This document shows, in pieces, positions 7,829 to 14,639 of a stretch of 20,000 bases of DNA; positions within the stretch are counted from its first letter, which is position 1; each line of letters begins with the position of its first letter. The position numbers and the translations under genes are program-made. Below the pieces are notes generated by a model. That model was not told where the DNA came from, ran no database searches, and saw only the letters and a list, made by a program, of their open reading frames with translations. The stretch spans positions 850,961 through 870,960 of the forward strand of contig CAJNDS010000746.1 in NCBI GenBank assembly GCA_905221605.1, read 5' to 3'. The stretch comes from Symbiodinium natans (Eukaryota > Sar > Dinophyceae > Suessiales > Symbiodiniaceae).

Positions 7829-7975
7829 GGCGCGTCGTTGCATTTCCTCCGTCGCGCGGCGCTCGCGCGAGTTGACGCGCGCCAGGCGCCAGGGACTCTG
7901 GGGCACTTGCGGGTACCGGCTTTGGGTACCCCTGCCCTCAATCCAAGTGTCCCCAGCGCTATTAGTATTCTAGTA
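7829..7975 (+). CDS. Weak exon-like island
   Basis: A + frame is open from the TA repeats to a TAG at 7976-7978. Past 7829 it reads LHFLRRAALARVDARQAPGT and LRVPALGTPALNPSVPSAI, Ala/Arg/Pro-rich as expected from GC-rich DNA. No start and no clear splice sites. It may be chance. Confidence 0.2.
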
Positions 7976-8008
7976 TAGAGCACTTTTCTGTGCGTTTAAA
8001 TGTGAAGT

Positions 8009-8144
8009 CCTAAACCCTACGCTAAGCCCTAAACCCTATAAGCCCTAAACCGTAAACCGTAAACCGTAAACCGTAAACCGTAAACCCTAAACCCTAAACC
8101 CTAAACCCTGAACCCTGAACCCTGAACCCTGAACCCTAACCCTG
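8009..8144 (-). repeat. CCCTAAA tract with homogenised variant blocks
   Basis: It contains five consecutive CCGTAAA units (8050-8084), four regular units, then four consecutive CCCTGAA units (8106-8133). Identical variants are grouped and not scattered. Confidence 0.95.
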
Positions 8145-8264
8145 TTGAGGGACGACGCGTCAAGTCTCGTGGCTGCGTCTTATGGCACCTGGGGGAAATG
8201 GAGGGCCCCAAAAAACCGGAGTCCAAGTGCTTGAGCTCTCAGACCTTCTGAGCCCCAAGCCCTA

Positions 8265-8330
8265 GTTTAGGGTTTAGGGTTTAGGGTTTAGGGTTTCGGG
8301 TTTCGGGTCTGGGGGGGGGGGGGGGGGGGG
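8265..8330 (+). repeat. TTTAGGG tract ending in a run of 20 G
   Basis: Four regular units, two TTTCGGG units, then TCTG leading into an uninterrupted G20 at 8311-8330. Confidence 0.95.
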
Positions 8331-8422
8331 AACTGCCGTGAACTTGAAAGTACAATGCCAGCTCACTTAAGACCCAGCGCCTTGTCGTCTGCCTCCGCCA
8401 TTCGCCCGAGCGGATTCAGGTT

Positions 8423-8534
8423 CCCAAAGGGCCCAATGTTGCTTCATTAAGGAAGATACCTGAAATCATATTAAGGATCCTTATAATATGATTTAAGGTA
8501 TATTCCTTACTTAAGCAATATTGGGCTCTTTGGG
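8423..8534. mobile_element. Palindromic MITE, family A, copy 1 (112 bp)
   Basis: The element begins CCCAAAGGGCCCAATGTTGC and ends in CAATATTGGGCTCTTTGGG, with GGATCC at its centre (8475-8480) and the arms pairing along most of their length. It is a diverged relative of the near-perfect copy at 11390-11499. The flanking dinucleotides are TT on both sides, not the TA seen at the other copies. Confidence 0.8.
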
Positions 8535-8823
8535 TTTAGGGCTTCAGGGTTTAGGGTGGCGGGCGTACGGATCACAACTCGTACTGCCGAAGCTTGCACT
8601 CCCCCAAGAGCTTAACCCTAAACCCTAAACCCTACACCTAAAAATGCATTTTCGCCCTGTAGACGAGTTGGGAGAGGCCCCCCTCCAACAAAACAATCCC
8701 CTCACTTCAGGGGTTGTCAGGGTTTAGGATTTAGGGTCAGGGCTGAGAGCACTGCTTAGGGCAAGCGCGGCTTAGGGCTTCAGGATTTGGGTTGGTGCCA
8801 CAAGTCAAGGGAGCCTGGAACCG

Positions 8824-8861
8824 GGTTTAGGGTTTAGGGTTTAGGGTTTAGGGTTTAGGCC
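8824..8861 (+). repeat. TTTAGGG tract, five exact units
   Basis: A short exact tract between degenerate G-rich telomere-like words (8700-8950). Confidence 0.9.
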
Positions 8862-8990
8862 TTCGTGGGTTGAAGGGTTCATTACTACAGGGCTTAGGGC
8901 CTCGAGGGTTCAGGGTTTTGGGGCTTAGAGTTGAGAGCTTTAGTGTATAGGCAGTGTATAGGGCTTATGCACCCCAAATCCCTATTCTTA

Positions 8991-9151
8991 ACCCTAAACC
9001 CTAAACCCTAAACCCTAAAAACCCTAAAAACCCTAAAAACCCTAAAAACCCTAAACCCTAAACCCTAAACCCTAAACCCTAAACCCTAAACCCTAAACCC
9101 TAAACCCTAAACCCTAAACCCTAAACCCTAACCCGAAACCCCAAACCCTAA
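8991..9151 (-). repeat. Long CCCTAAA tract with four CCCTAAAAA units
   Basis: About 22 units. Four consecutive nonamers CCCTAAAAA (9013-9048) interrupt otherwise exact heptamers, another homogenised variant block. CCCGAAA and CCCCAAA variants occur at the right end. Confidence 0.95.
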
Positions 9152-9235
9152 GGATGCGTGACGCTGGACGACATGACTGCGCCAGCCCACGATGCAGCTG
9201 TGAGCTTGCCTCCTATCTGTTGCCGACTGCTTTCC
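9152..9235 (-). CDS. Possible fourth exon of the 9757-10440 gene model
   Basis: On the minus strand, phase 0 after TTTAG|GG (9236-9240) reads GKQSATDRRQAHSCIVGWRS then HVVQRHAS, 28 codons, before the frame runs into telomere repeats. The phase matches the 3' end of the exon at 9757-10110, but the intervening 521 bp would be a long intron made largely of degenerate telomere-like DNA. The donor is unclear, and another frame of the island is also open. Confidence 0.3.
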
Positions 9236-9411
9236 CTAAACCTAAACCCTAAACCCGAAACCCGAAACCCTAAACCTCGGAACCCTAGATTCCAAAACGC
9301 CAAATCCTAAGACCCTAAATACTAAAGCCCTAAACCCTCAACCCCTGAAGTTCAAAATCCTCTCTAAGCCGAAGTTGCGGAATTTAAGGGTTCAAGAAGC
9401 CCCAAAAAACC

Positions 9412-9471
9412 GGTTTAGGGTTTAGGGTTTAGGGTTTAAGGTTTAGGATTTAGGGTTTAGGGTTTAGGGTT
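9412..9471 (+). repeat. TTTAGGG tract
   Basis: About eight units with TTTAAGG and TTTAGGA variants. A degenerate G-strand region continues at 9540-9743. Confidence 0.9.
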
Positions 9472-9497
9472 ACTATGTACTATGTAAAACAAAAAAC

Positions 9498-9521
9498 AAG
9501 GGCTTTCCTAGGAAAGCCCTT
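9498..9521. repeat. Perfect 24 bp palindrome
   Basis: The half-site AAGGGCTTTCCT is followed immediately by its reverse complement, with a CCTAGG core and no spacer. It could form a cruciform or be a protein-binding dyad; function unknown. Confidence 0.8.
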
Positions 9522-9756
9522 TAGCCCCTAGCTTTGGAGATTTAGGGCTTTCGGGGTCTAGGGTTTTGGGGTTTAGGGTTTAGGGTTAGGTATTCTAGGG
9601 TTTAGGGCTTTTAGGGCTTAGGTTTAGGGATTAGGGTTTCGGGTTTAGGGCTTCTGGGGCTTTTAGGGTTTAGGGTTTAGAGCTTTTAGGGGTTTTAGGG
9701 TTTAGAGCTTTTTTGGGTCTTGGGTTCAGGGTTTAGGGTTTGGGCCGGCCGCGCTC

Positions 9757-10110
9757 CTTGCAAGCACACCAGATGGTCGACTGAGAGACACTTGTTTCTT
9801 GACCTGTTGAAGAGCGATCCTTGAGTACGTAGGCGTCTGAGTCAACAAGTCGATCAGGCATGTTCGTGAACGTAGGAAGTGTCCGTCCTCCGGGGAACGG
9901 GTCGTAGTAGAGCAAGGTGCTGAAGGACACGTCGAAGTTCGAGTCCAAGTCAGTTCTAGCAGTCTTGCCAAGCCCACAGAGTTCAGCACTGGGAGCAACG
10001 GCCTTCTCACACCGCTTGCCCGGATGCGTGAAGAGGACATGTACTTCAGTCGGAGTGACATCGTACTCAACACCACAGTGCCTCCCAGCAACCCCGAGGC
10101 AACTAGAACC
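9757..10110 (-). CDS. Large candidate exon, 118 codons (gene model 1, exon 3)
   Basis: This is the most protein-like stretch in the window. Reading minus in phase 0 after TTTAG|GG (TTTAG at 10111-10115) gives 118 codons without a stop. It includes GVEYDVTPTEVHVLFTHPGK, LDSNFDVSFSTLLYYDPFPG, TLPTFTNMPDRLVDSDAYVL and QSTIWCACK. Codons favour G/C at third positions and purines at first positions; lysine is always AAG. The other minus frame over the same DNA is Ser/Arg/Leu-rich, as expected of an out-of-frame shadow. The likely donor is AAG|GAGCGC at 9757 (GA-type) or TG|GTGTGC slightly earlier. The frame would run only into telomere repeat if unspliced. Alternating hydrophobic and acidic residues suggest a soluble beta-rich protein, but I recognise no family. 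Confidence 0.65.
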
Positions 10111-10166
10111 CTAAACCCTAAACCCTAAGATCTCTCTGACGATGGGTCCAACAGGAGCAAGCCTAC
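10111..10166 (-). other. Candidate 56 nt telomere-containing intron
   Basis: Read on the minus strand it starts GTAGGC, contains CTTAGGGTTTAGGG and ends TTTAG before GG. Removing it keeps the frame between the two neighbouring exon candidates. The donor is a choice: GA-type donors closer to the tract would leave only 26-35 nt. Confidence 0.4.
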
Positions 10167-10286
10167 AAGAGTCAGAGCTGAGCTTGACTTCGCTTGGTCC
10201 AAGTTCGTAGATGCATGACATCCAGCAGCATCCTCGCTACTTGCTTGCCACTGCTTCTTTGCGAGGGCTAAACGGAACAGGTACCC
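10167..10286 (-). CDS. Candidate exon, 40 codons (gene model 1, exon 2)
   Basis: After ATTTAG|GGG at 10287-10292, phase 0 reads GYLFRLALAKKQWQASSEDA then AGCHASTNLDQAKSSSALTL up to a GT donor at 10166. The frame stays open further to a TAG inside the telomere tract. It continues smoothly from the helix-like end of exon 1 (VREAYQ into GYLFRLALAKKQW). Upstream in this frame a TAG at the splice border closes it, so splicing is required. Confidence 0.5.
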
Positions 10287-10337
10287 CTAAATATGAACCC
10301 TTGAATGACACAAACCCTAAACCCTAAACCCTAAATC
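10287..10337 (-). other. Candidate 51 nt GA-AG intron containing TTTAGGG units
   Basis: On the minus strand it starts GATTTAGGGTTTAGGG and ends ATATTTAG, between CAG and GGG. GA-AG introns with a G after the acceptor are known in Symbiodinium-type dinoflagellates. Removing these 51 nt joins two phase-0 exon candidates. Confidence 0.45.
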
Positions 10338-10440
10338 CTGGTAAGCTTCCCTGACCTCCTTGGTGAGGTAGATCACTGTGTTCGGATAGTCCGGGTCGTT
10401 CGGGAGAACCGGCCGCCGCACGGGCCGTGGCGCGTGAGAC
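10338..10440 (-). CDS. Candidate exon, 34 codons (gene model 1, exon 1 of those seen)
   Basis: Following a CAG|G acceptor (CAG at 10441-10443), the minus frame reads SHAPRPVRRPVLPNDPDYPN then TVIYLTKEVREAYQ. A basic Pro/Arg-rich start precedes a PNDPDYPNT turn and an amphipathic helix-like end. No start codon lies in the island, so earlier exons must lie at higher coordinates. The alternative minus frame is Ser/Gly/Pro-rich and less protein-like. Family unknown. Confidence 0.5.
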
Positions 10441-10461
10441 CTGGCCCGGGCGAAAATTAGG

Positions 10462-10580
10462 CTTAGGGTTTAGGGTTTAGGGCTGAGGGTTTGGGGTTTG
10501 GGGGTTAGGGTTCAGGGTTCAGGGTTCAGGGTTTAGGGTTTAGGGTTTAGGGTTTAAGGTTTAGGGTTTAGGGTTTAGGG
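10462..10580 (+). repeat. TTTAGGG tract with TTCAGGG block
   Basis: About sixteen units, including three consecutive TTCAGGG variants (about 10509-10529). Phase 0 after its last TTTAG|GG reads GVRQVMLLFGVP before running into further repeat units, a weak micro-exon candidate. Confidence 0.9.
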
Positions 10581-11091
10581 CGTCAGGCAAGTCATGCTTT
10601 TGTTTGGGGTTCCTTTAGGGTTTAGAGTTTAGGGTTTGCGGGCTAGAAGGTAGCATAGGTAGCAAACTGCCCATATACCCAAAGCCCCTGTTTAGACTTC
10701 AGGGCTTATGGGTCAGGGTTGGGGGCGTAGGGTTTCCCATTGAGACGTGATTTGCGGTACCTACTTCCCTTCCCAGTTGAGACCTAGTAAGTTTACCCTA
10801 AACCCAAGTATCCCAGAATCCCCCAAAATATCCTAAAGCCCTGATATCCCAATGCCCTACCTGCCCTAGTTTCTCATAGAGGCCTGTCGTTGAAGCTACT
10901 CTTATCCAGCGTCCCCAGTCACCTTCTGCTTTAAAAGGCCCTAAACCCTAAACCCTAAAACGCTAAACCCTAAATCTAAACCCGATCCCCCCCCCTTCCA
11001 CCCCAGAACAAAAAAAGAGAGGAAGGCGCTAAGAGTACTCGTGCGAGAGAGGCCGATTCGGCCTGCCTTGGGGGTTTAAGGTTCATTTAGG

Positions 11092-11162
11092 GTTTAGGGT
11101 TTAGGGTTTAGGGTTTAGGGTTTAGGGTTTAGGGTTTAGGGTTCAGGGTTTAGGGTTTAGGG
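11092..11162 (+). repeat. TTTAGGG tract, about ten units
   Basis: Nearly exact, with one TTCAGGG. It directly precedes an exon-like island on the same strand. Confidence 0.95.
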
Positions 11163-11278
11163 CTTCGGCGATTGCGACAGTTTCGCCATGCAACCCAGGC
11201 AAGAAGATTTTTGGGGAATGGGAGGCCTTAGGAATTGGGGAGATTTTTGGAGGGATTGGGCTTTTAGGCCCAGGAACC
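11161..11278 (+). CDS. Candidate internal exon between TTTAG|GG and GTATGA
   Basis: Phase 0 after TTTAG (11156-11160) reads GFGDCDSFAMQPRQEDFWGM then GGLRNWGDFWRDWAFRPRN, Trp- and Asp-rich, up to a GTATGA donor at 11279; unspliced it would stop at a TAG at 11287. A second + frame is also open (PCNPGKKIFGEWEALGIGEI). The DNA has a G-rich, loosely repetitive texture (GGAATTGGGGAGATTTTTGG), so part of the Trp/Gly pattern may come from sequence bias. Confidence 0.35.
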
Positions 11279-11389
11279 GTATGACGTAGAAGGCGGCAAC
11301 CGCACAGGGCTACCCCAAACCCTAAACCCACACCCCACTCCTGTAAATAGATGCCTCAACCCTGAACCCTGAACTTTAGGGTTAGTATA

Positions 11390-11499
11390 CCCAAAGAGCC
11401 CAAAATTGCTTAATTAAGGAATATACCTTAAATCATATTAAGGATCCTTAATATGATTTAAGGAATATTCCTTAATTAAGCAATATTGGGCTCTTTGGG
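11390..11499. mobile_element. Near-perfect palindromic MITE, family A, copy 2 (110 bp)
   Basis: CCCAAAGAGCCCAAAATTGC at the left pairs with GCAATATTGGGCTCTTTGGG at the right, and the arms remain complementary almost to the central GGATCC (about 11442-11447). TA precedes (11388-11389) and follows (11500-11501), consistent with a TA target duplication as made by Tc1/mariner-type transposases. There is no coding capacity, so it is a non-autonomous element. The high arm identity suggests it is the youngest copy here. Confidence 0.85.
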
Positions 11500-11584
11500 T
11501 AGGGGTTAGGGTTTAGGGTTTAGGATTTATGGCCGCCTACAACCCTAAACCCGCAAAAGCTAGGGCCCCCAACACCCCGAAACC

Positions 11585-11752
11585 CTGAAAGCCCCAGAAT
11601 AGCTGTATCGGCAGTTCTGCTCCTTCTCCAGGAAAATGTGACATGAGAAGCAAGCCACGAAATGCTGAATGGATGGAGATGAAGAGCTGAAAGTTGCTGA
11701 TCTGTGATGCTGTTTGTCCGAGTACCCTGGGCCCAAAAAGGTTTTTAGCCTT
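11585..11752 (-). CDS. Candidate exon, 56 codons
   Basis: The minus frame opens after a TGA at 11753-11755 and reads VLGQTASQISNFQLFISIHS then AFRGLLLMSHFPGEGAELPI and QLFWGFQ, ending at a possible donor CAGG|GTTTCG. A GAAAG|GCT acceptor at its start would fit. It is hydrophobic but with no clean membrane span. A second minus frame (11772-11560, beginning MTYTIVERLKTFLGPG and then Ser/His/Cys-rich) is open over the same DNA, so the frame is uncertain. Confidence 0.35.
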
Positions 11753-11903
11753 TCAACTATGGTATAGGTCATCCCCCTTCATGCATCATGCAACCGTGCT
11801 TCTGCTGAACCTGGCATCTTCCAACATGATGATCCACAGGGTTTAGTGCTTAGGGTGTGGGGTTTTGGGTTTAGGGTTCCGGGTATAGGGTTCAGGGTAT
11901 AGG

Positions 11904-12020
11904 GTTTGCAAAGCCCATGTTCACAGAAGATCGCCTCCGCGTGCGCCCAGACGAGCAGCTGCTGTTGTCGTAGCACTTCTGAACTGGCACACAAATGGCG
12001 GTTGGGGGTGAGGGGATACC
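11904..12020 (-). CDS. Candidate exon after TTTAG|GG, 39 codons
   Basis: On the minus strand, phase 0 after TTTAG (12021-12025) reads GIPSPPTAICVPVQKCYDNS then SCSSGRTRRRSSVNMGFAN, before degenerate telomere units. The island is bounded on both sides by telomere tracts. The other two minus frames are also open for 25-35 codons, so confidence stays low. Confidence 0.3.
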
Positions 12021-12417
12021 CTAAACCCTAAACCCCAAACCCTAAACCCTACGATGCTTGGGTGCTGTGACCCTAATCCCTACCCTGCACTGAGCCCCTC
12101 CAAGCAGCACTGTATGCTGTCCTGTTGCTAGACTCGGAGTAACCTAGGAAAGAAAAAACAAGAGTGCCCTTTTTTGGCTTAAAGGGGCTTAGAAGGGAAA
12201 GGTGTACGGCCTAAGATGGCCGGGTGTGAGTTTAGGGTTTAGGATTAAGGGTTTGCGGTTTAGGGCTAGAGTCAGGCCGTGGCAAGCCATATGCGCACTG
12301 TAAATGATCGCCCCTTGTCGGGCACCCTAAACATTTCAGAACATGGGAGGTTTAGGGTTTAGGGTTTCGGGGTTCGGGTTGACAACTCGAACAAAAGGTG
12401 ATCCTCCTAAACCCTAA

Positions 12418-12491
12418 ACCCTAAACCCTGAACCTAAACCCTAAACCCTAAACCCTAAACCCTAAACCCTAAACCCTAAACCCTAAACCCT
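12418..12491 (-). repeat. CCCTAAA tract, about ten units
   Basis: Nearly exact. It is preceded by a short TTTAGGG stretch of opposite orientation (about 12353-12380), with a 30 bp gap between. Confidence 0.95.
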
Positions 12492-12521
12492 TACGAACCT
12501 GTCGCATGTTGCCGCTCCCTA

Positions 12522-12623
12522 GATCAGAGGTGACTCCCAGACTCCAAGTGATGCAGTCAGGTCGGTGTCTTGGCGCACTGAGCCCCGAAAGTACGCTCTT
12601 TCTTGTGCACCGGTATGTATGCC
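12522..12623 (-). CDS. Candidate exon after TTTAG|GG, 34 codons
   Basis: On the minus strand, phase 0 after TTTAG (12624-12628) reads GIHTGAQERAYFRGSVRQDT then DLTASLGVWESPLI to a TAG at 12519-12521. A GT donor occurs after CTTGGA about 30 bases before the stop, and a CAG|GTTCGT at about 12499-12504 lies beyond it. The protein-like composition is better here than in the other frames. Confidence 0.35.
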
Positions 12624-12662
12624 CTAAACCCCTAAATCTTCAACCCTCAACCCTTCAACCCT

Positions 12663-12746
12663 AAACCTTAAATCTTCCACCCTGAACCCTGAACCCTGAA
12701 TCCTAAACCCTAAACCCTAAACCCTAAACCCTAAACCCTAAACCCT
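12663..12746 (-). repeat. CCCTGAA/CCCTAAA tract
   Basis: CCCTGAA variants at the left grade into six exact CCCTAAA units. Confidence 0.9.
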
Positions 12747-12991
12747 CATTCAAGGCTTTGGGCTCAGAGCCCGGGGCCCTGGAGCCTAAACCCCAACCCT
12801 TACCCAAAGAGCCCAAGATGGCTTCATTGAGGAATATTCCTTTAATCATATGAAGTAGGGTTTACATTTCTGTTTTTGGTGAGTGTATATAAGGTTCCCT
12901 TTTTAAAATTGGTGAGTGTATATACCTGGTGTCCTTTTGGGGGTACAAGAAATATATACCCTACGTCATATCCGCCGACCCTGGCGGCGTG

Positions 12992-13029
12992 TTGGATGGG
13001 AAAAGGAGGTGAAAACCTCCCTCTTTCCC
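12992..13029. repeat. Hairpin
   Basis: GGGAAAAGGAGGT and ACCTCCCTCTTTCCC pair around a GAAA-type loop. It is purine/pyrimidine segregated and may form a stem in RNA or a cruciform. Confidence 0.5.
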
Positions 13030-13106
13030 TCCTTACCCCCCCAAACCCCGGGGGGGGGGGGGGGTAGGGGGGGTCGGTGCACAATTTTTCGTGGAGGAAC
13101 GCGCCC

Positions 13107-13219
13107 GCACACCCCCCGCCCCCCACCCCCCCCCCCCACCCCCCCACCCCCCCCCCCCCCCCCACCCCCCCCACCCCCCCCCACCCCCCCCCCCCCCCCC
13201 CCCCCCCACCCCCCCACCC
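13107..13219. repeat. C-rich low-complexity tract
   Basis: More than 100 bp of C broken by sparse single A residues. It encodes only a poly-Pro or poly-Gly artefact. Runs like this are prone to i-motif/G-quadruplex formation and to assembly error. Confidence 0.95.
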
Positions 13220-13486
13220 TCATCTTCGAACCATGCGACCGGTTTAGACCTCTCTCAACTATGCTCCAGCGGGGTCGGCGGCTTGAGCGGAGGCTCTTAA
13301 ATCCGGCCCCCGCGCCGCCCGTGGTCCAGGGCGGAGCCCGCGTCGCACTAAAGCGCTAGCTTTAAGGGCGAGCGCCCGAGCCCGACCCCGCCCAAAATTG
13401 CTTCAAATTCGCGCGGGCCCTTCGGGAGGCCTCCAAAACGGCATCCAAGGGGACGCAACACGCGGTGGTGCGAAGCACGAAAACCT

Positions 13487-13508
13487 CGTAAAAACCATGG
13501 TTTTTACG
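13487..13508. repeat. Perfect 22 bp palindrome
   Basis: CGTAAAAACCA is followed directly by its reverse complement, with a CCATGG core. CCTCG/CGAGG words extend the dyad imperfectly on both sides. A related CCTCGTAAATACCGAG lies near 13980. Confidence 0.85.
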
Positions 13509-13649
13509 AAAAACCGAGGCCACAAAACACCCGCAGCACCCATTAAACCCTCACGGGCGCGCATCATCGGCCCTAGCTTTCACATGGGCGCGCGCGCCAG
13601 GCCGAAAACCACGTTTTTCAAGGTTTGGGGGGGTACCGGAAGCCCAAAC

Positions 13650-14358
13650 CAGGCGAGCATCATGAGCATCAGCAGCCCTGGCCCGCGGGCCAAGGCAATA
13701 AAAAATGCTGAAAACGCTGAATCACCGTAAATACCGTCTTTTTGAGGTTTTTCACGCGTGCCTCCGACCCCCACCCCTGTTGCCCTGACCCGCCCCCAAA
13801 TCGCATCATCGAAACCCACGTCCGGGGGGGGGTCTGCTGATGCTGCTGATTGCGCGGGGTCCGGGCGCATCATCGAGCCATCGCTTCTCTTGGGCTTCGT
13901 GGGGGGGTCCGGGCCCACGGCCCAGAGACCCGCTGATGCTCATGATGCTCGGTTTGGGGGGGTGTTCCACAGCAGGAAAACCTCGTAAATACCGAGTGTT
14001 TTGTGGGTCCACGTAAAAACGCCCCTAAAATCGCTCATTTTACGCGCTCGAACGGCTTCGTGCCTACAAAACACCCGAACAGCAGGACCCCGAATGCCCT
14101 TAAGGGCATTCGGGGTCTTGCTTTTGGGGTTTCGTGGGCACGCAAGCGTTCAAGCACATACAATCGGCGTGTTTAAGGGGGTTTTGGATGGCCTGGGGGA
14201 GGCCGCTGATGCTCATGATGCTCCCTTTCCTGGTCCCAAAAGGCTTCCCAAGCCCAAAACACGTGTTTACAGCGTTTTCTGAAGGTTTTTCGAAGGCAAA
14301 ACGCATGCATAGAATGCTTTTAAGGCCCCCAAACCAACCCCACTGATGCTCCTGATGC
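13650..14358. repeat. Interspersed GCATCATGAGCATCAGC motif
   Basis: GAGCATCATGAGCATCAGCAG at 13656-13676 recurs in reverse complement as GCTGATGCTCATGATGCTC at 13932-13950 and 14203-14221, with weaker forms at 13836 (CTGCTGATGCTGCTGAT) and 14343 (CTGATGCTCCTGATGC). Copies appear in both orientations. Confidence 0.8.
14086..14117. repeat. Perfect 32 bp palindrome
   Basis: The half-site GACCCCGAATGCCCTT is followed directly by its reverse complement, centred on TTAA. A dyad this long without a loop can extrude as a cruciform or fold into a strong RNA hairpin. It could also mark the fused ends of a smaller element. Confidence 0.9.
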
Positions 14359-14361
14359 GGG

Positions 14362-14418
14362 TGCGCGCGCGCGCGCGCGGCGCGCGCGCGCGCGCCGGGG
14401 GGGGGGGGGGGGGGGGGG
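14362..14418. repeat. (CG)n run followed by 22 G
   Basis: Alternating GC (14362-14396), a Z-DNA-prone sequence, runs into an uninterrupted G run (14397-14418) and a purine-rich GA stretch to about 14490. Confidence 0.95.
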
Positions 14419-14639
14419 AGGAGGGGGGGCGAAGGCAGGAGAAAGAGAGACAGAGAGAAGGAGAGGACAAAGACACGGGAAAGAGAAGACAGTGCCAAGG
14501 TTCAAGGTTTCGTGCTTTGGGGGGCGGGGGCCGGCCCGTGCCGCTAGGCCTGAAATAGGGATCCTTAGTTTCATTTCAGGTATATTCCTTAATTGAGCAA
14601 TCTTGGGCTCTTTGGGTACCCTTCCGATTCCGCAAGTAT

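Larger units (their letters stand above)
12861..14560. mobile_element. 1.7 kb telomere-free GC-rich insert inside the MITE
   Basis: The borders carry a near-identical 10-mer, TGAAGTAGGG at 12851-12860 and TGAAATAGGG at 14551-14560, resembling an aged target duplication. The insert lacks telomere tracts and has its own vocabulary: GGTGAGTGTATATA twice (12878 and 12911), a C-rich tract, perfect palindromes, repeated CTCGTAAA and ACAAAACACCCG words, GCATCATGAGCATCAGCAG-type motifs, a (CG)n run and a G22 run. The open frames over it are Pro/Gly/Ala-rich products of base bias (for example poly-Pro over the C tract) and I do not call them genes. Confidence 0.6.
12803..14616. mobile_element. Family A MITE split by a 1.7 kb insert (TA-flanked)
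   Basis: The left arm (12803-12856) starts CCCAAAGAGCCCAAGATGGC and the right arm (14557-14616) ends GCAATCTTGGGCTCTTTGGG. Together they correspond to the left and right halves of the 110 bp MITE at 11390-11499, the right half still carrying the central GGATCC. TA dinucleotides sit just outside both ends (12801-12802 and 14617-14618). The extra DNA lies at the palindrome centre. Either another element inserted into a MITE, or this is a longer non-autonomous relative from which MITEs arose by internal deletion. Confidence 0.75.

Noticed and set aside
8991-9151. CRISPR-like array (regular repeats)
   Set aside because: The repeats are 7 bp head-to-tail telomere units without spacers.
12157-12200. 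Resemblance to a dinoflagellate spliced-leader segment (CCC TTTTTTGGCTTAAAG)
   Set aside because: Only a few bases agree and no splice donor follows at the expected place.
12842-13359. Long Pro-rich and Gly-rich open frames on both strands
   Set aside because: They are translations of the C-rich tract at 13107-13219 and neighbouring GC-rich DNA; the composition follows base bias and no domain is seen.
14100-14574. Ser/Pro/Leu/Arg-rich open frames, both strands
   Set aside because: They run through the (CG)n, G22 and purine-rich tracts; frames on both strands are open only because stop codons are rare in such DNA.
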